Origin: CALDOK01 sp964481655
Lineage (GTDB): Bacteria > Myxococcota_A > UBA796 > JAFGLY01
Direction of reading: 5' to 3'
Length of the DNA: 24,225 nt
Assembly (NCBI GenBank): GCA_964481655.1
Contig: CAYZVO010000145.1
Span: forward strand, 1-24,225
Position 1 is the first letter of the stretch; every line of letters begins with the position of its first letter. Below the pieces are notes generated by a model, which ran no database searches, was not told the origin of the DNA, and worked only from the letters and a program-made list of their open reading frames with translations. Shown piece after piece: positions 5,872-12,652 of the stretch. The translations under genes and the position numbers were made by a program.

Positions 5872-8616
5872 ATGCGCAAGCTGCTCATCGGCCTGGCCGT
5901 CGCCCTCGCCCTGGTCCTCATCGCCCTGATCGCGGTGCCGCCCCTGTTCGGCGGCCGCATCCTCGACGCCGCCATCGAGGCCGCCAACGAGGACCTGGAC
6001 GCCACCGTCGCCATCGACGGCGCCAGCATCTCGCTGCTCCGCTCCTTCCCGAACCCCAGCGTGAGCCTCGAGGGCGTCGCCGTCACGGGGCAGGGCGCCT
6101 TCGAGGGCCAGACCCTCGCCGCCATCGATCAGCTGCGTCTCACCGTGGGCCTGGCCAGCGCCATCTCCGGGACCCCGGAGCTGCGGGAGCTCGCCCTGGT
6201 GCGCCCCCGCTTCGAGCTGGTGGTCAACCCCGACGGCGAGGCCAACTGGGACATCGTGCCCGGAGACGACGAGCCCGCCTCCGACGAGCCCTCCGGGTTC
6301 TCCATGGACCTGCGGGACATCCGCGTCGAGGGCATGGACCTGCGCTACGACGACCAGCAGGGCTACCTGCTCGCGGACATCCGGGGCCTGGACCACCGGG
6401 GTGACGGCAGCATCAGCGGCGAGACCTACCGCTTCGACAACCGCACCAGCATCGAGGCCCTGACCGTGCGGGACGGCGCCATCACCTGGCTGAAGGACGT
6501 GCAGCTCGAGGCCGTGCTCCCCGTGAGCTACGAGGGCGAGACCGGCCGCACCGAGCTGGGGGCGTCCACGGTCAGCCTCAACGATCTCACCGTGGGCTTC
6601 GAGGGCTCGGTGGCCCCCGACGGCGAGGACCTGGCCCTGGATCTGAGCTACCGGGCCGTGGACGCCACCTTCCGCTCCATCCTCTCCCTGGTCCCTGGCG
6701 TGTACACCAAAGACTTCGCCGACGTGCAGACCACCGGCACCCTGACCCTGGCCGGCACCGTGCGCGGCGTGCTGCCCGCCGAGGGCGACGACCTGCCCGG
6801 CTTCGCCATGGAGGCCAGCGTGGCGGACGCCAGCTTCCGCATGCCCGACCTGCCCACGGGCGTGGACGACATCCAGCTCGAGCTGGCCCTGGGACACCCC
6901 GGCGGCGATCCCGATCTGGTCACCGTGGACCTCAGCCGCTTCACCATGCGGGTGGCGGACAGCCCCATCACCGGCAGCCTGCGCCTGCGGCAGCCCGTGA
7001 GCGACCCCGACGTGAACCTGAAGCTCGTCGGCGGGATGGACCTCGCCAAGCTGCAGCAGGCCCTGCCCCTGGACGGGGTGGAGTACGCCGGGCGGCTCGA
7101 GCTGGACATGGTGATCGCGGGCCGCATGTCCCAGTTCGAGAGCGACAGCATGGCGGGGGTGCGGGCCGAGGGTGAGTTCAGCCTCACCGACGCCGTCTAC
7201 CGTGACGAAGAGCTGCCCGTGCCGGTGCAGGTGGCCCGCTTCGCCGGGTCTCTGTCGCCTCGCAGCACCACCATCCGCGCGCTGTCCATGACCATGGGTG
7301 AATCCGACCTGAGCGGCAGCGGGCACCTGGATGACCTGGTGCCCTGGTTCTTCGGCGATGGGACCCTCGGGGGCACGGTCGCCCTGAGCTCTACCCGCTT
7401 CGACAGCAACCCCTGGCTCGAGGACGACGGCGACGAGGGTGCCCCGGAGGACCCCGACGCCTCGAGCCTGGTGGCGGTGCCCAGCGACCTGGACCTGCTC
7501 GTCGAGGCCGACTTCGACAGCGTGCTGTACGAGCAGCTCGAGCTCACCGACCTGGTGGGCACCCTGCGCCTCCGCGACGGCGCGGCCCGCATCGAGGAGC
7601 TGGACTTCGGCATGCTCGGCGGGCGCGTGGGGATGAGCGGGGCCTATGTGGCTCCCACCGACCAGCAGGCCGATGTGGAGCTGCAGGTGGACATGGTGGA
7701 CTTCGAGGTGGGCCGTGTGGCCTCGGCCTTCGAGACCCTGCGCCTCATCGCCCCGGTGGCCGAGCGCGCCACCGGCCGCTTCAGCACCGACTTCACCCTC
7801 GCGACCACCCTGGGGGCCGACCTCACCCCCGATCTGCCGACCCTCATCTCCGCGGGCCTGCTCTCCAGCCGCTCCCTCGCTGTGCAGCCGGCCTTCATGG
7901 AGCGGGTGGGCAGCAAGCTGGGCAACGACGAGTACGCCAGCATCGACCTCGAGCGGGGCCAGCTCGGCTTCCGCATCGACAACGGGCGCGCCCAGCTCCA
8001 GCCCACCGACGTCTCCGTGGGCGGCGCGAAGGGCAGCCTGAGCGGCAGCACGGGCGTGCTGGACAAGAGCCTGGATCTGGTGCTCGACCTGAAGGTGCCC
8101 ACCCGAGGCATCGAGGCCTCCGGGCTGCTCGAGCAGCTGGGCGCAGCCAAGGGGGGCAAGGTGGACCTGCAGGTGAAGATCGGCGGCAGCTTCGACAACC
8201 CCACGGTCGCCATCGGCGCTCCGGGGCTCGCCGACGTGGTGCGGGACACGGTCACCGAGGAGGTGAAGGAGCGGGTCGAAGACGCCACCAGCGCCCTCAT
8301 CGACGAAGCCCGCGCCGCCGGCGACGCCCTCATCGCCGAGGCCGAGCTGCGGAAGGAGCAGTTGGTCGCCGCCGCCGAGGCCGCGGGCGAGCAGTTGAAG
8401 GACGAGGCCAAGCGCCAGGCCGAGAACCTGGTGTCCAAGGCCGAGGGCAAGCCCCTGGCCGAGGCCGCCGCCAAGGAGGCCGGCAAGCAGCTGAAGAAGG
8501 AGGCCCGCCAGGCCGCCAAGGCGCTGGTGAACGAGGCCGAGGAGAAGGGCGACGCCCTGATCGAGGCCGCCGAGGGCAAGAAGGATGAGCTCATCGCCGC
8601 GGCGGAGGCCCGATGA
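5872..8616 (+). CDS. AsmA-family envelope protein with C-terminal hendecad-repeat tail
   Basis: A 914-residue protein. A single N-terminal membrane anchor (about residues 3-24, 'LLIGLAVALALVLIALIAV') is followed by the AsmA N-terminal region ('AIEAANEDLDATVAIDGASI'). A long beta-rich region then repeats the AsmA/AsmA-like C-terminal pattern, including 'LRDGAARIEELDFGMLGG' near residue 563 and 'GSFDNPTVAIGAPG' just before residue 788. AsmA-type proteins are predicted repeating-beta-groove bridges in the periplasm that move phospholipids toward the outer membrane. Residues 788-914 are instead a long charged Ala/Glu/Lys helix of 11-residue repeats, not part of the usual family. The start has GGAG at 5861-5864, seven bases before ATG. 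The stop overlaps the downstream lipoprotein gene (ATGA). Confidence 0.88.
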   Translation: MRKLLIGLAVALALVLIALIAVPPLFGGRILDAAIEAANEDLDATVAIDGASISLLRSFPNPSVSLEGVAVTGQGAFEGQTLAAIDQLRLTVGLASAISGTPELRELALVRPRFELVVNPDGEANWDIVPGDDEPASDEPSGFSMDLRDIRVEGMDLRYDDQQGYLLADIRGLDHRGDGSISGETYRFDNRTSIEALTVRDGAITWLKDVQLEAVLPVSYEGETGRTELGASTVSLNDLTVGFEGSVAPDGEDLALDLSYRAVDATFRSILSLVPGVYTKDFADVQTTGTLTLAGTVRGVLPAEGDDLPGFAMEASVADASFRMPDLPTGVDDIQLELALGHPGGDPDLVTVDLSRFTMRVADSPITGSLRLRQPVSDPDVNLKLVGGMDLAKLQQALPLDGVEYAGRLELDMVIAGRMSQFESDSMAGVRAEGEFSLTDAVYRDEELPVPVQVARFAGSLSPRSTTIRALSMTMGESDLSGSGHLDDLVPWFFGDGTLGGTVALSSTRFDSNPWLEDDGDEGAPEDPDASSLVAVPSDLDLLVEADFDSVLYEQLELTDLVGTLRLRDGAARIEELDFGMLGGRVGMSGAYVAPTDQQADVELQVDMVDFEVGRVASAFETLRLIAPVAERATGRFSTDFTLATTLGADLTPDLPTLISAGLLSSRSLAVQPAFMERVGSKLGNDEYASIDLERGQLGFRIDNGRAQLQPTDVSVGGAKGSLSGSTGVLDKSLDLVLDLKVPTRGIEASGLLEQLGAAKGGKVDLQVKIGGSFDNPTVAIGAPGLADVVRDTVTEEVKERVEDATSALIDEARAAGDALIAEAELRKEQLVAAAEAAGEQLKDEAKRQAENLVSKAEGKPLAEAAAKEAGKQLKKEARQAAKALVNEAEEKGDALIEAAEGKKDELIAAAEAR
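8293..8613 (+). repeat. Tandem 11-residue (hendecad) coding repeats in the AsmA-like protein
   Basis: From residue 808 to the C terminus the protein falls into about ten consecutive units of 11 residues, with one 10-residue unit and a shortened last one. Examples that do not adjoin are ALIDEARAAGD (first) and ALVNEAEEKGD (eighth). The pattern is small-Leu-Ile/Val-x-x-Ala followed by charged residues. An 11-residue period is typical of amphipathic lipid-surface helices (alpha-synuclein, perilipins, apolipoproteins, LEA proteins) and of some right-handed coiled coils. Seen directly in the translation; the lipid-binding role is inferred. Confidence 0.85.
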
Positions 8617-9701
8617 ACGCCCTGCGCCTGATCACCCTGCTGGCCCTGGCCGGCTGCACCCCCGAACCCGGCGACAGCGCCCCGGACAGCGCCACGCCCC
8701 AGGACAGCGACCCGCCGGTCGCCGACTGCGATCCCGACGGCGTCGAGCTCGACCTCGGGGCCCTGCAGGGCGCCCTGACCTGGATGCAGGAGAACCCGAA
8801 CTACATCGACAGCCTGCAGGTCCACCACTGCGGGGAGCGTGTGCTCGAGCACTACGCCAACGGCTACGACGCCGACACCCTCCACGAGCTGCAGTCGGCC
8901 ACCAAGACCTACAGCGCCGTGCTGGTGGGCATCGCCATGGATCAGGGCCTCATCGAGGGCGTGGACCAGCCCATCGCCGATCTGCTGCCCGCCCACGCCG
9001 ATCTGCTCGAGGGCGACAAGGCCGACATCACCCTCGAGCACCTGCTCACCATGACCTCCGGGCTGGCCTGGCAGGACTTCGGCCTCGGCAACTCCTTCGA
9101 TCGCATCGCCGCGGCCGACGACTCCGTCGCGTTCGTGCTCGGCGAGCCCCTCGAGAGCACGCCGGGCGAGGTCTTCCACTACAACACCGGCAGCTCCCAC
9201 CTGCTCTCGGCCATCGTGCAGCAGGTCTCCGGGATGGGCGCCGTGGACTACGCCACCGAGCATCTGTTCGGCCCCCTCGGTGTCGGCGAGGTGGTCTGGC
9301 CGGCCCTGTCCGACGGCGTCAACCAGGGCGGCTGGGGCATGTACATGCTGCCCGGTGACTTCGCGAAGCTGGGCCAGATGTTGCTGGACGAGGGCCACTG
9401 GGCCGGCGAACCGGTGCTGTCCCAGGGCTTCGTCGATGCCGCCACCGCGCCTCAGGTCGAGACCGACTACGGCGGCTGGTACGGCTACCAGACCTGGATC
9501 GAGACCAACATGTTCGCCATCGACGACATCGCGGCGGCCCGGGGCTACGGCGGTCAGGACTGCTTCGTGCTCGAGGACCTGGACATGGTGGTCACCTTCA
9601 CCGGCGACATCCGCTACCCCGGTGAGATGGCCCAGGACGTGGTCACGCTGATGAACGAGCACATCATGCCGGCCCACATCCGCGGAGGCTCAGCGCGCTG
9701 A
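8613..9701 (+). CDS. Beta-lactamase-fold serine hydrolase, lipoprotein
   Basis: A 362-residue lipoprotein. The signal peptide ends in lipobox L12-A-G-C15, followed by an Asp/Ser/Pro-rich linker (about 17-40) that tethers it to a membrane. The catalytic domain shows the class C/penicillin-binding-type motif S95-A-T-K98, 'LLTMTSGL' and 'HYNTGSSHLLSAI' with Y190 as probable general base. 'GYGGQ' near the C terminus stands where KTG or HxG is found in beta-lactamases. These variations resemble the esterase/amidase branch (NylB or EstB type) rather than true beta-lactamases, so antibiotic hydrolysis is not implied. The physiological substrate is unknown. It begins within the asmA stop (ATGA), with GGAGG about 7 bases upstream. 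Confidence 0.9.
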   Translation: MNALRLITLLALAGCTPEPGDSAPDSATPQDSDPPVADCDPDGVELDLGALQGALTWMQENPNYIDSLQVHHCGERVLEHYANGYDADTLHELQSATKTYSAVLVGIAMDQGLIEGVDQPIADLLPAHADLLEGDKADITLEHLLTMTSGLAWQDFGLGNSFDRIAAADDSVAFVLGEPLESTPGEVFHYNTGSSHLLSAIVQQVSGMGAVDYATEHLFGPLGVGEVVWPALSDGVNQGGWGMYMLPGDFAKLGQMLLDEGHWAGEPVLSQGFVDAATAPQVETDYGGWYGYQTWIETNMFAIDDIAAARGYGGQDCFVLEDLDMVVTFTGDIRYPGEMAQDVVTLMNEHIMPAHIRGGSAR

Positions 9702-9726
9702 CACGGGGCGTCGCGGCTGGTATCAT
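9698..9726 (+). promoter_or_regulatory. Sigma-70 promoter with extended -10 for the MORN-repeat gene
   Basis: CTGACA (9698-9703, five of six -35 bases) is separated by exactly 17 bases from TATCAT (9721-9726, five of six -10 bases). The -10 is preceded by TG one base upstream (9718-9719), giving an extended -10. The -35 overlaps the stop codon of the upstream hydrolase gene. Predicted transcription starts near 9733, giving a 5' leader of about 33 bases. Confidence 0.6.
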
Positions 9727-9765
9727 CCGCGGACTGCGAGCGTCCCTTTCCGCCCCGGAGCCCCC

Positions 9766-10371
9766 ATGCGCAAGCCCCTCATCATCGCCGGCCTCGGCCT
9801 CGCCGGCCTGCTCTCCGTCAGCGCCTCGGCCGCCCCGTTCCTGATCATCGACGGCTGGGGGCTACCGGTGCACAAGGAGTACCAGGTCGCCCGCTGCCCA
9901 GGGGGCACCGGCGAAGGCAAGCTGGTCAAGAGCTGGACCAACGGCAACAAGATGCTCAAGGGCTACTGCTCCGACGGCATCGCGGTGGACAACTGGGTCA
10001 TCTGGCACGAGAACGGCCAGAAGCAGTGGCAGGTGGAGTTCGACGCCGGCAAGCCCGACGGCAAGTGGAAGGCCTGGTACGACAACGGCGAACTGCAGGC
10101 CTACGGCTGGTTCGACCAGGGCATGAAGGTCGACAGCTGGGACTTCTACTACAGCAACGGCCAGCACCGGGAAGAGGGCGACTACATCGCCGACAAGCCG
10201 GTGGGCTGCTGGAAGGCCTGGCACGACAACGGCGTGCGTTCGGCCAAGGGCGCCTATGTCGACGGCGAGAAGGTCGGCCGCTGGTTCTACTGGGACAAGC
10301 AGGGCAAGCGCCGCAAGGAAGTCTACGGCGGCAGCTACGACCAGGGCCGCTGCTGGTGGCCGCTGATCTAG
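9766..10371 (+). CDS. Exported MORN_2-repeat protein (YwqK-like)
   Basis: A 201-residue protein with a signal peptide (about 1-22, ending 'SASAA'). After it come about five or six repeats of roughly 23-24 residues built around 'W-x-x-W/Y-x-x-NGQ', for example 'WVIWHENGQKQ', 'WKAWYDNGELQA' and 'WKAWHDNGVRSA'. These match the MORN variant (PF07661), common in secreted proteins and in YwqK proteins annotated as antitoxins of toxin-antitoxin-like pairs. No toxin gene is adjacent, so the antitoxin label is not supported here. The ribosome site is GGAG at 9757-9760, five bases before ATG. Its TAG stop interlocks with the TAG stop of the convergent membrane-protein gene on the shared CTAG at 10368-10371. 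Confidence 0.88.
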   Translation: MRKPLIIAGLGLAGLLSVSASAAPFLIIDGWGLPVHKEYQVARCPGGTGEGKLVKSWTNGNKMLKGYCSDGIAVDNWVIWHENGQKQWQVEFDAGKPDGKWKAWYDNGELQAYGWFDQGMKVDSWDFYYSNGQHREEGDYIADKPVGCWKAWHDNGVRSAKGAYVDGEKVGRWFYWDKQGKRRKEVYGGSYDQGRCWWPLI

Positions 10372-11006
10372 CCCCCGCCTCTGGCCGCCAGGAACTGCAG
10401 GATCGGCTCCACCAGCACCGCGATGGTGATGGTGAGGGGGGCCATGCCGATGGCGGTGCCGATCAGGTTGTCGCGGAAGCGCACACCGGCCATGGCCATG
10501 GCCGTGTTCAGGGGGGGGCTGACCCACAGGAACAGGCGCAGCAGCGCGATGCTGCGCACGGGCTGGTCGTGCAGGCGGGCCAGGGCCCGCTTCAGCAGGG
10601 GGCGCTCGACATCCAGCAGCAGCTCACCGCCCACCCGGCGGAGGACCGACACCATGATGGTGCTGGACAGCGACAGCCCCAGCAGGGCGAGGGGGGCGCC
10701 CAGCCAGGGACCGAAGATCACCACGCCGGCCAGCGCGAAGATCATGCCTGGTGCCCACAGCAGGACACCTCCACAGAAGATGCCCAGGTAGGCCAGCACG
10801 CCCCAGACTCCGGCGGCCTCCACCGTGGCGCGGATCCAGTCCAGGTCCACCGCGTCGAGCAGCCCGGTGGCCGAGCCGACCGCATACAGCCCGCCCAGGA
10901 CGAGGACGAGCAGGGCGAGGCGGAGGAGCTTGCGGGGTCGCTTGGGGGTCAAAGGGGTCTTTCGCGGGTCAGGGAATGTAGACGTTGGTAACTTGGGCTG
11001 GTACAT
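10368..11006 (-). CDS. TVP38/TMEM64 (DedA/VTT-superfamily) inner-membrane protein
   Basis: A 212-residue multi-pass membrane protein. A basic N terminus with 'PKRPRK' precedes the first membrane segment. The central part 'LWAPGMIFALAGVVIFGPWLG' matches the re-entrant loop and glycine-rich core of the SNARE-associated/VTT domain (PF09335). The later 'RLFLWVSPPLNTAMAMAGVRF' matches the conserved 'RL-x-P...N' re-entrant segment. Members of this superfamily (DedA, TMEM41, VMP1) are linked to lipid flipping or scrambling and to membrane homeostasis. The start at 11006 is chosen as the first ATG giving a sensible N terminus; no good ribosome site lies at the right distance, so the start is uncertain. 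An ATG at 11072 would overlap the divergent small gene. Confidence 0.82.
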   Translation of the reverse strand: MYQPKLPTSTFPDPRKTPLTPKRPRKLLRLALLVLVLGGLYAVGSATGLLDAVDLDWIRATVEAAGVWGVLAYLGIFCGGVLLWAPGMIFALAGVVIFGPWLGAPLALLGLSLSSTIMVSVLRRVGGELLLDVERPLLKRALARLHDQPVRSIALLRLFLWVSPPLNTAMAMAGVRFRDNLIGTAIGMAPLTITIAVLVEPILQFLAARGGG

Positions 11007-11038
11007 CGGGCGTGAACGAGACTCCCAGAGGAGTTCCC

Positions 11039-11239
11039 ATGCCGCACCGTCTCCCCCTCCACGTCCAGGCACGGCGCCTGCCGCTTATCGCGTCCGACCC
11101 CATCATCCAGCCCTTCCACGACCTGGTGGCCCGCAGCTCACTGCTGAGGGAGCTGGATCGGCGCGCCGCCAGCATAGGCGTCCGTCGTCGCAGCCGCCTG
11201 CCCGCGCGCTTCATGCGCGTCTCCCCCATCCTGGACTGA
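11039..11239 (+). CDS. Small basic protein of unknown function (66 residues)
   Basis: No family is recognised. The evidence that it is real is a strong GAGGAG ribosome site (11028-11033) five bases before ATG and third-codon-position GC of nearly 90%, as in neighbouring genes. Its ends also fit exactly between the divergent TVP38 gene and the convergent DUF1295 gene, whose stop is 8 bases away. The protein is Arg/Leu/Pro-rich with a helix-prone middle ('FHDLVARSSLLRELDRRAAS'), no membrane segment and no signal peptide. The overlapping minus-strand frame has no comparable ribosome site. It could be a short regulatory or nucleic-acid-binding protein, but that is only suggested by the charge. 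Confidence 0.55.
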   Translation: MPHRLPLHVQARRLPLIASDPIIQPFHDLVARSSLLRELDRRAASIGVRRRSRLPARFMRVSPILD

Positions 11240-11247
11240 CCCGCTCC

Positions 11248-12096
11248 CTATTCCAGATACACCCGCACGTTCTTCAGGGTGTAGATGGGCACGAAGGGGA
11301 AGAGCACCGGGACCGATCCGACGTAGCGCTGGAACTCCTCGTGGGCGCCGTAGCGCTCGAGCTGGCCGGCCTCGAGGCGCTTGGTGCTGCCCATCATGAT
11401 CAGCTGGATGCAGATCAGGCCCACCAGCGCGCCCACCCAGTGCAGCCAGTGGTCGTAGGCGGACAGCCCGGCCACGAAGCTGCCGATCCAGAAGATCATC
11501 TCGCCCAGGTAGTTGGGGCAGCGCACGGTGCGGTACAGGCCCACGTCGCACCAGCGCTTGGGGTTCTTCGACTTGTACGCGGACTTCTGATGGTCGGCCA
11601 GGGTCTCGAGGAGCAGTCCGCCGGCGGCGATGGCGATGCCGATGAGCTGAGTGATCAGCAGGCCGCTGGGGGGGGTGACGCGGGCTTCGCTGAGGATCAG
11701 CAGGAACGGCGCGGTCATCAGCACGTACAGCAGCGCCACCGAGACCCAGATCAAGGGCTTGATGTGGGCCTTGACGCCGGCGCCGCGCTGCTTGTTGTCC
11801 TCGTTGGTCGCGGCGTAGGACGCCGACATCTCGCGCCGCACCAGGTAGCTGCCCAGGCGCACGCCGTAGACCAGCAGCAGCAGGCCGTGGATGGCCGACC
11901 ATGGGGTGAGCGCGTCCCGGAAGAGCACGGCCGACAGCAGGGCGATGGCCGAGACTGAGCCGGCGTAGCCCAGGCTGACGAACCACACGACCCGGAAGAA
12001 GCCCAGGGCCGAGATGAGCAGGGCCAGGCCCAGCATCCAGGCGAAGGCGGGATCGATGGCGGCCACGGTGCTCTGCCACAGGGCTTGGAAGTCCAT
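11248..12096 (-). CDS. DUF1295 (steroid 5-alpha-reductase C-terminal/isoprenylcysteine methyltransferase-like) membrane protein
   Basis: A 282-residue protein with about six or seven membrane segments. The N-terminal half contains 'HGLLLLVYGVRLGSYLVRR', typical of DUF1295 proteins. The C-terminal half holds the conserved 'DVGLYRTVRCPNYLGEMIFWIG' core, where an R-x-P-N-Y signature binds the cofactor in related reductases and methyltransferases. A Leu/Glu-Arg-Tyr segment 'LERYGAHEEFQRYV' follows near the end. Family members are thought to be NADPH-dependent reductases or methyltransferases acting on lipids; the exact reaction is unknown. The start is firm: GGAGG six bases before ATG at 12096. 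That ribosome site lies inside a perfect 7-base hairpin. Confidence 0.87.
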   Translation of the reverse strand: MDFQALWQSTVAAIDPAFAWMLGLALLISALGFFRVVWFVSLGYAGSVSAIALLSAVLFRDALTPWSAIHGLLLLVYGVRLGSYLVRREMSASYAATNEDNKQRGAGVKAHIKPLIWVSVALLYVLMTAPFLLILSEARVTPPSGLLITQLIGIAIAAGGLLLETLADHQKSAYKSKNPKRWCDVGLYRTVRCPNYLGEMIFWIGSFVAGLSAYDHWLHWVGALVGLICIQLIMMGSTKRLEAGQLERYGAHEEFQRYVGSVPVLFPFVPIYTLKNVRVYLE

Positions 12097-12100
12097 GGGA

Positions 12101-12120
12101 TCCCTCCGGGTGTGGAGGGA
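12101..12120 (-). promoter_or_regulatory. Hairpin that pairs the ribosome site of the DUF1295 gene
   Basis: Reading the minus strand, TCCCTCC (12120-12114) is perfectly complementary to GGAGGGA (12107-12101), with a 6-base loop. The right arm contains the GGAGG Shine-Dalgarno of the gene starting at 12096. In the transcript this would hide the ribosome site. Separately, CGGCCC-GCAA-GGGCCG (12139-12154) forms a second small stem in the same gap, without a T-run. Confidence 0.5.
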
Positions 12121-12175
12121 AACCTACCGCCCGTTCAGCGGCCCGCAAGGGCCGACGGTCCGCGCCAGGGCGCTG

Positions 12176-12652
12176 CTACCAGGATTCCCGTGGTGCGATG
12201 AGGTGGATGCGCGAGATCACACCATCGGCACTCTCGAAGCCGATCCCCAGCTCCGGGTGCCAGTTGGTCTCCTGCCAGGGCGAGGCCATGCCGGCCCCCA
12301 GGGTCTGGGGCGCGCTCAGCTGGTCGTCGCCGAGGGCCAGCCCGTCGACGGTGGCGCCGGCGTAGGGGGCGTACGCGAGCAGCGTGGCCACGGTGAGGCC
12401 GTCGCTGCTCGTACCCGACACGCCCTGGTCGCCGTAGTCGAAGCGCTGGCCGGCGCTGCCCAGGTCCACCCAGCTCGGCTCGCCGTGGGTCTCGGCCATG
12501 GCCTCGAGCTCGTCGCCGATGCGCAGGGCGCCGTCGGCCAACTCCAGGCCGCAGCCGGCGGTGATGTCGGCGTCCAATTCGCAGGGGCGTTCCTTGTTGC
12601 AGCCGATCGAGACAGCGACCGCCACGACGACGGTGAGGATGCGGGGGCTCAT
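12176..12652 (-). CDS. Small lipoprotein of unknown function, coupled to the beta-helix gene
   Basis: A 158-residue protein with a signal peptide and probable lipobox ending I16-G17-C18 ('SIGCNKE'), so it is likely attached to a membrane. The mature part is acidic, with two further Cys (in 'RPCELDADITAGCGLEL') close enough to form a disulfide. It has no recognised domain; the pattern of short strands suggests a small beta-rich fold. The ATG overlaps the TGA stop of the upstream beta-helix gene (ATGA at 12649-12652), so the two are translated together and probably work together at the cell surface. The downstream gap to the DUF1295 start is 79 bases. Confidence 0.72.
   Translation of the reverse strand: MSPRILTVVVAVAVSIGCNKERPCELDADITAGCGLELADGALRIGDELEAMAETHGEPSWVDLGSAGQRFDYGDQGVSGTSSDGLTVATLLAYAPYAGATVDGLALGDDQLSAPQTLGAGMASPWQETNWHPELGIGFESADGVISRIHLIAPRESW

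Noticed and set aside
4546..7326. A 926-residue minus-strand open frame
   Set aside because: It crosses the GHMP kinase, the divergent gap and the asmA gene in a different frame, and its composition (Gly/His/Gln/Arg-rich, no domains) is that of a shadow frame in high-GC DNA.
7644..9677. A 677-residue minus-strand open frame opposite asmA and the serine hydrolase
   Set aside because: Antisense shadow of two well-supported genes; low-complexity Ser/Ala and Gly/Val composition.
8613..9701. True beta-lactamase (antibiotic resistance) call
   Set aside because: The KTG motif is replaced by GYGGQ and the YxN motif is altered; it fits the esterase/amidase branch better.
9766..10371. Antitoxin function for the MORN-repeat protein
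   Set aside because: The YwqK label is family-wide; no toxin-like gene adjoins and the protein has a signal peptide.
10969..11229. An 86-residue minus-strand frame overlapping the small plus-strand gene
   Set aside because: No ribosome site, it would overlap the TVP38 start region, and third-position GC favours the plus-strand frame.
12139..12154. CGGCCC-GCAA-GGGCCG hairpin as a terminator after the 158-residue lipoprotein gene
   Set aside because: Stem is short and no T-run follows on the minus strand; left as a possible minor structure only.
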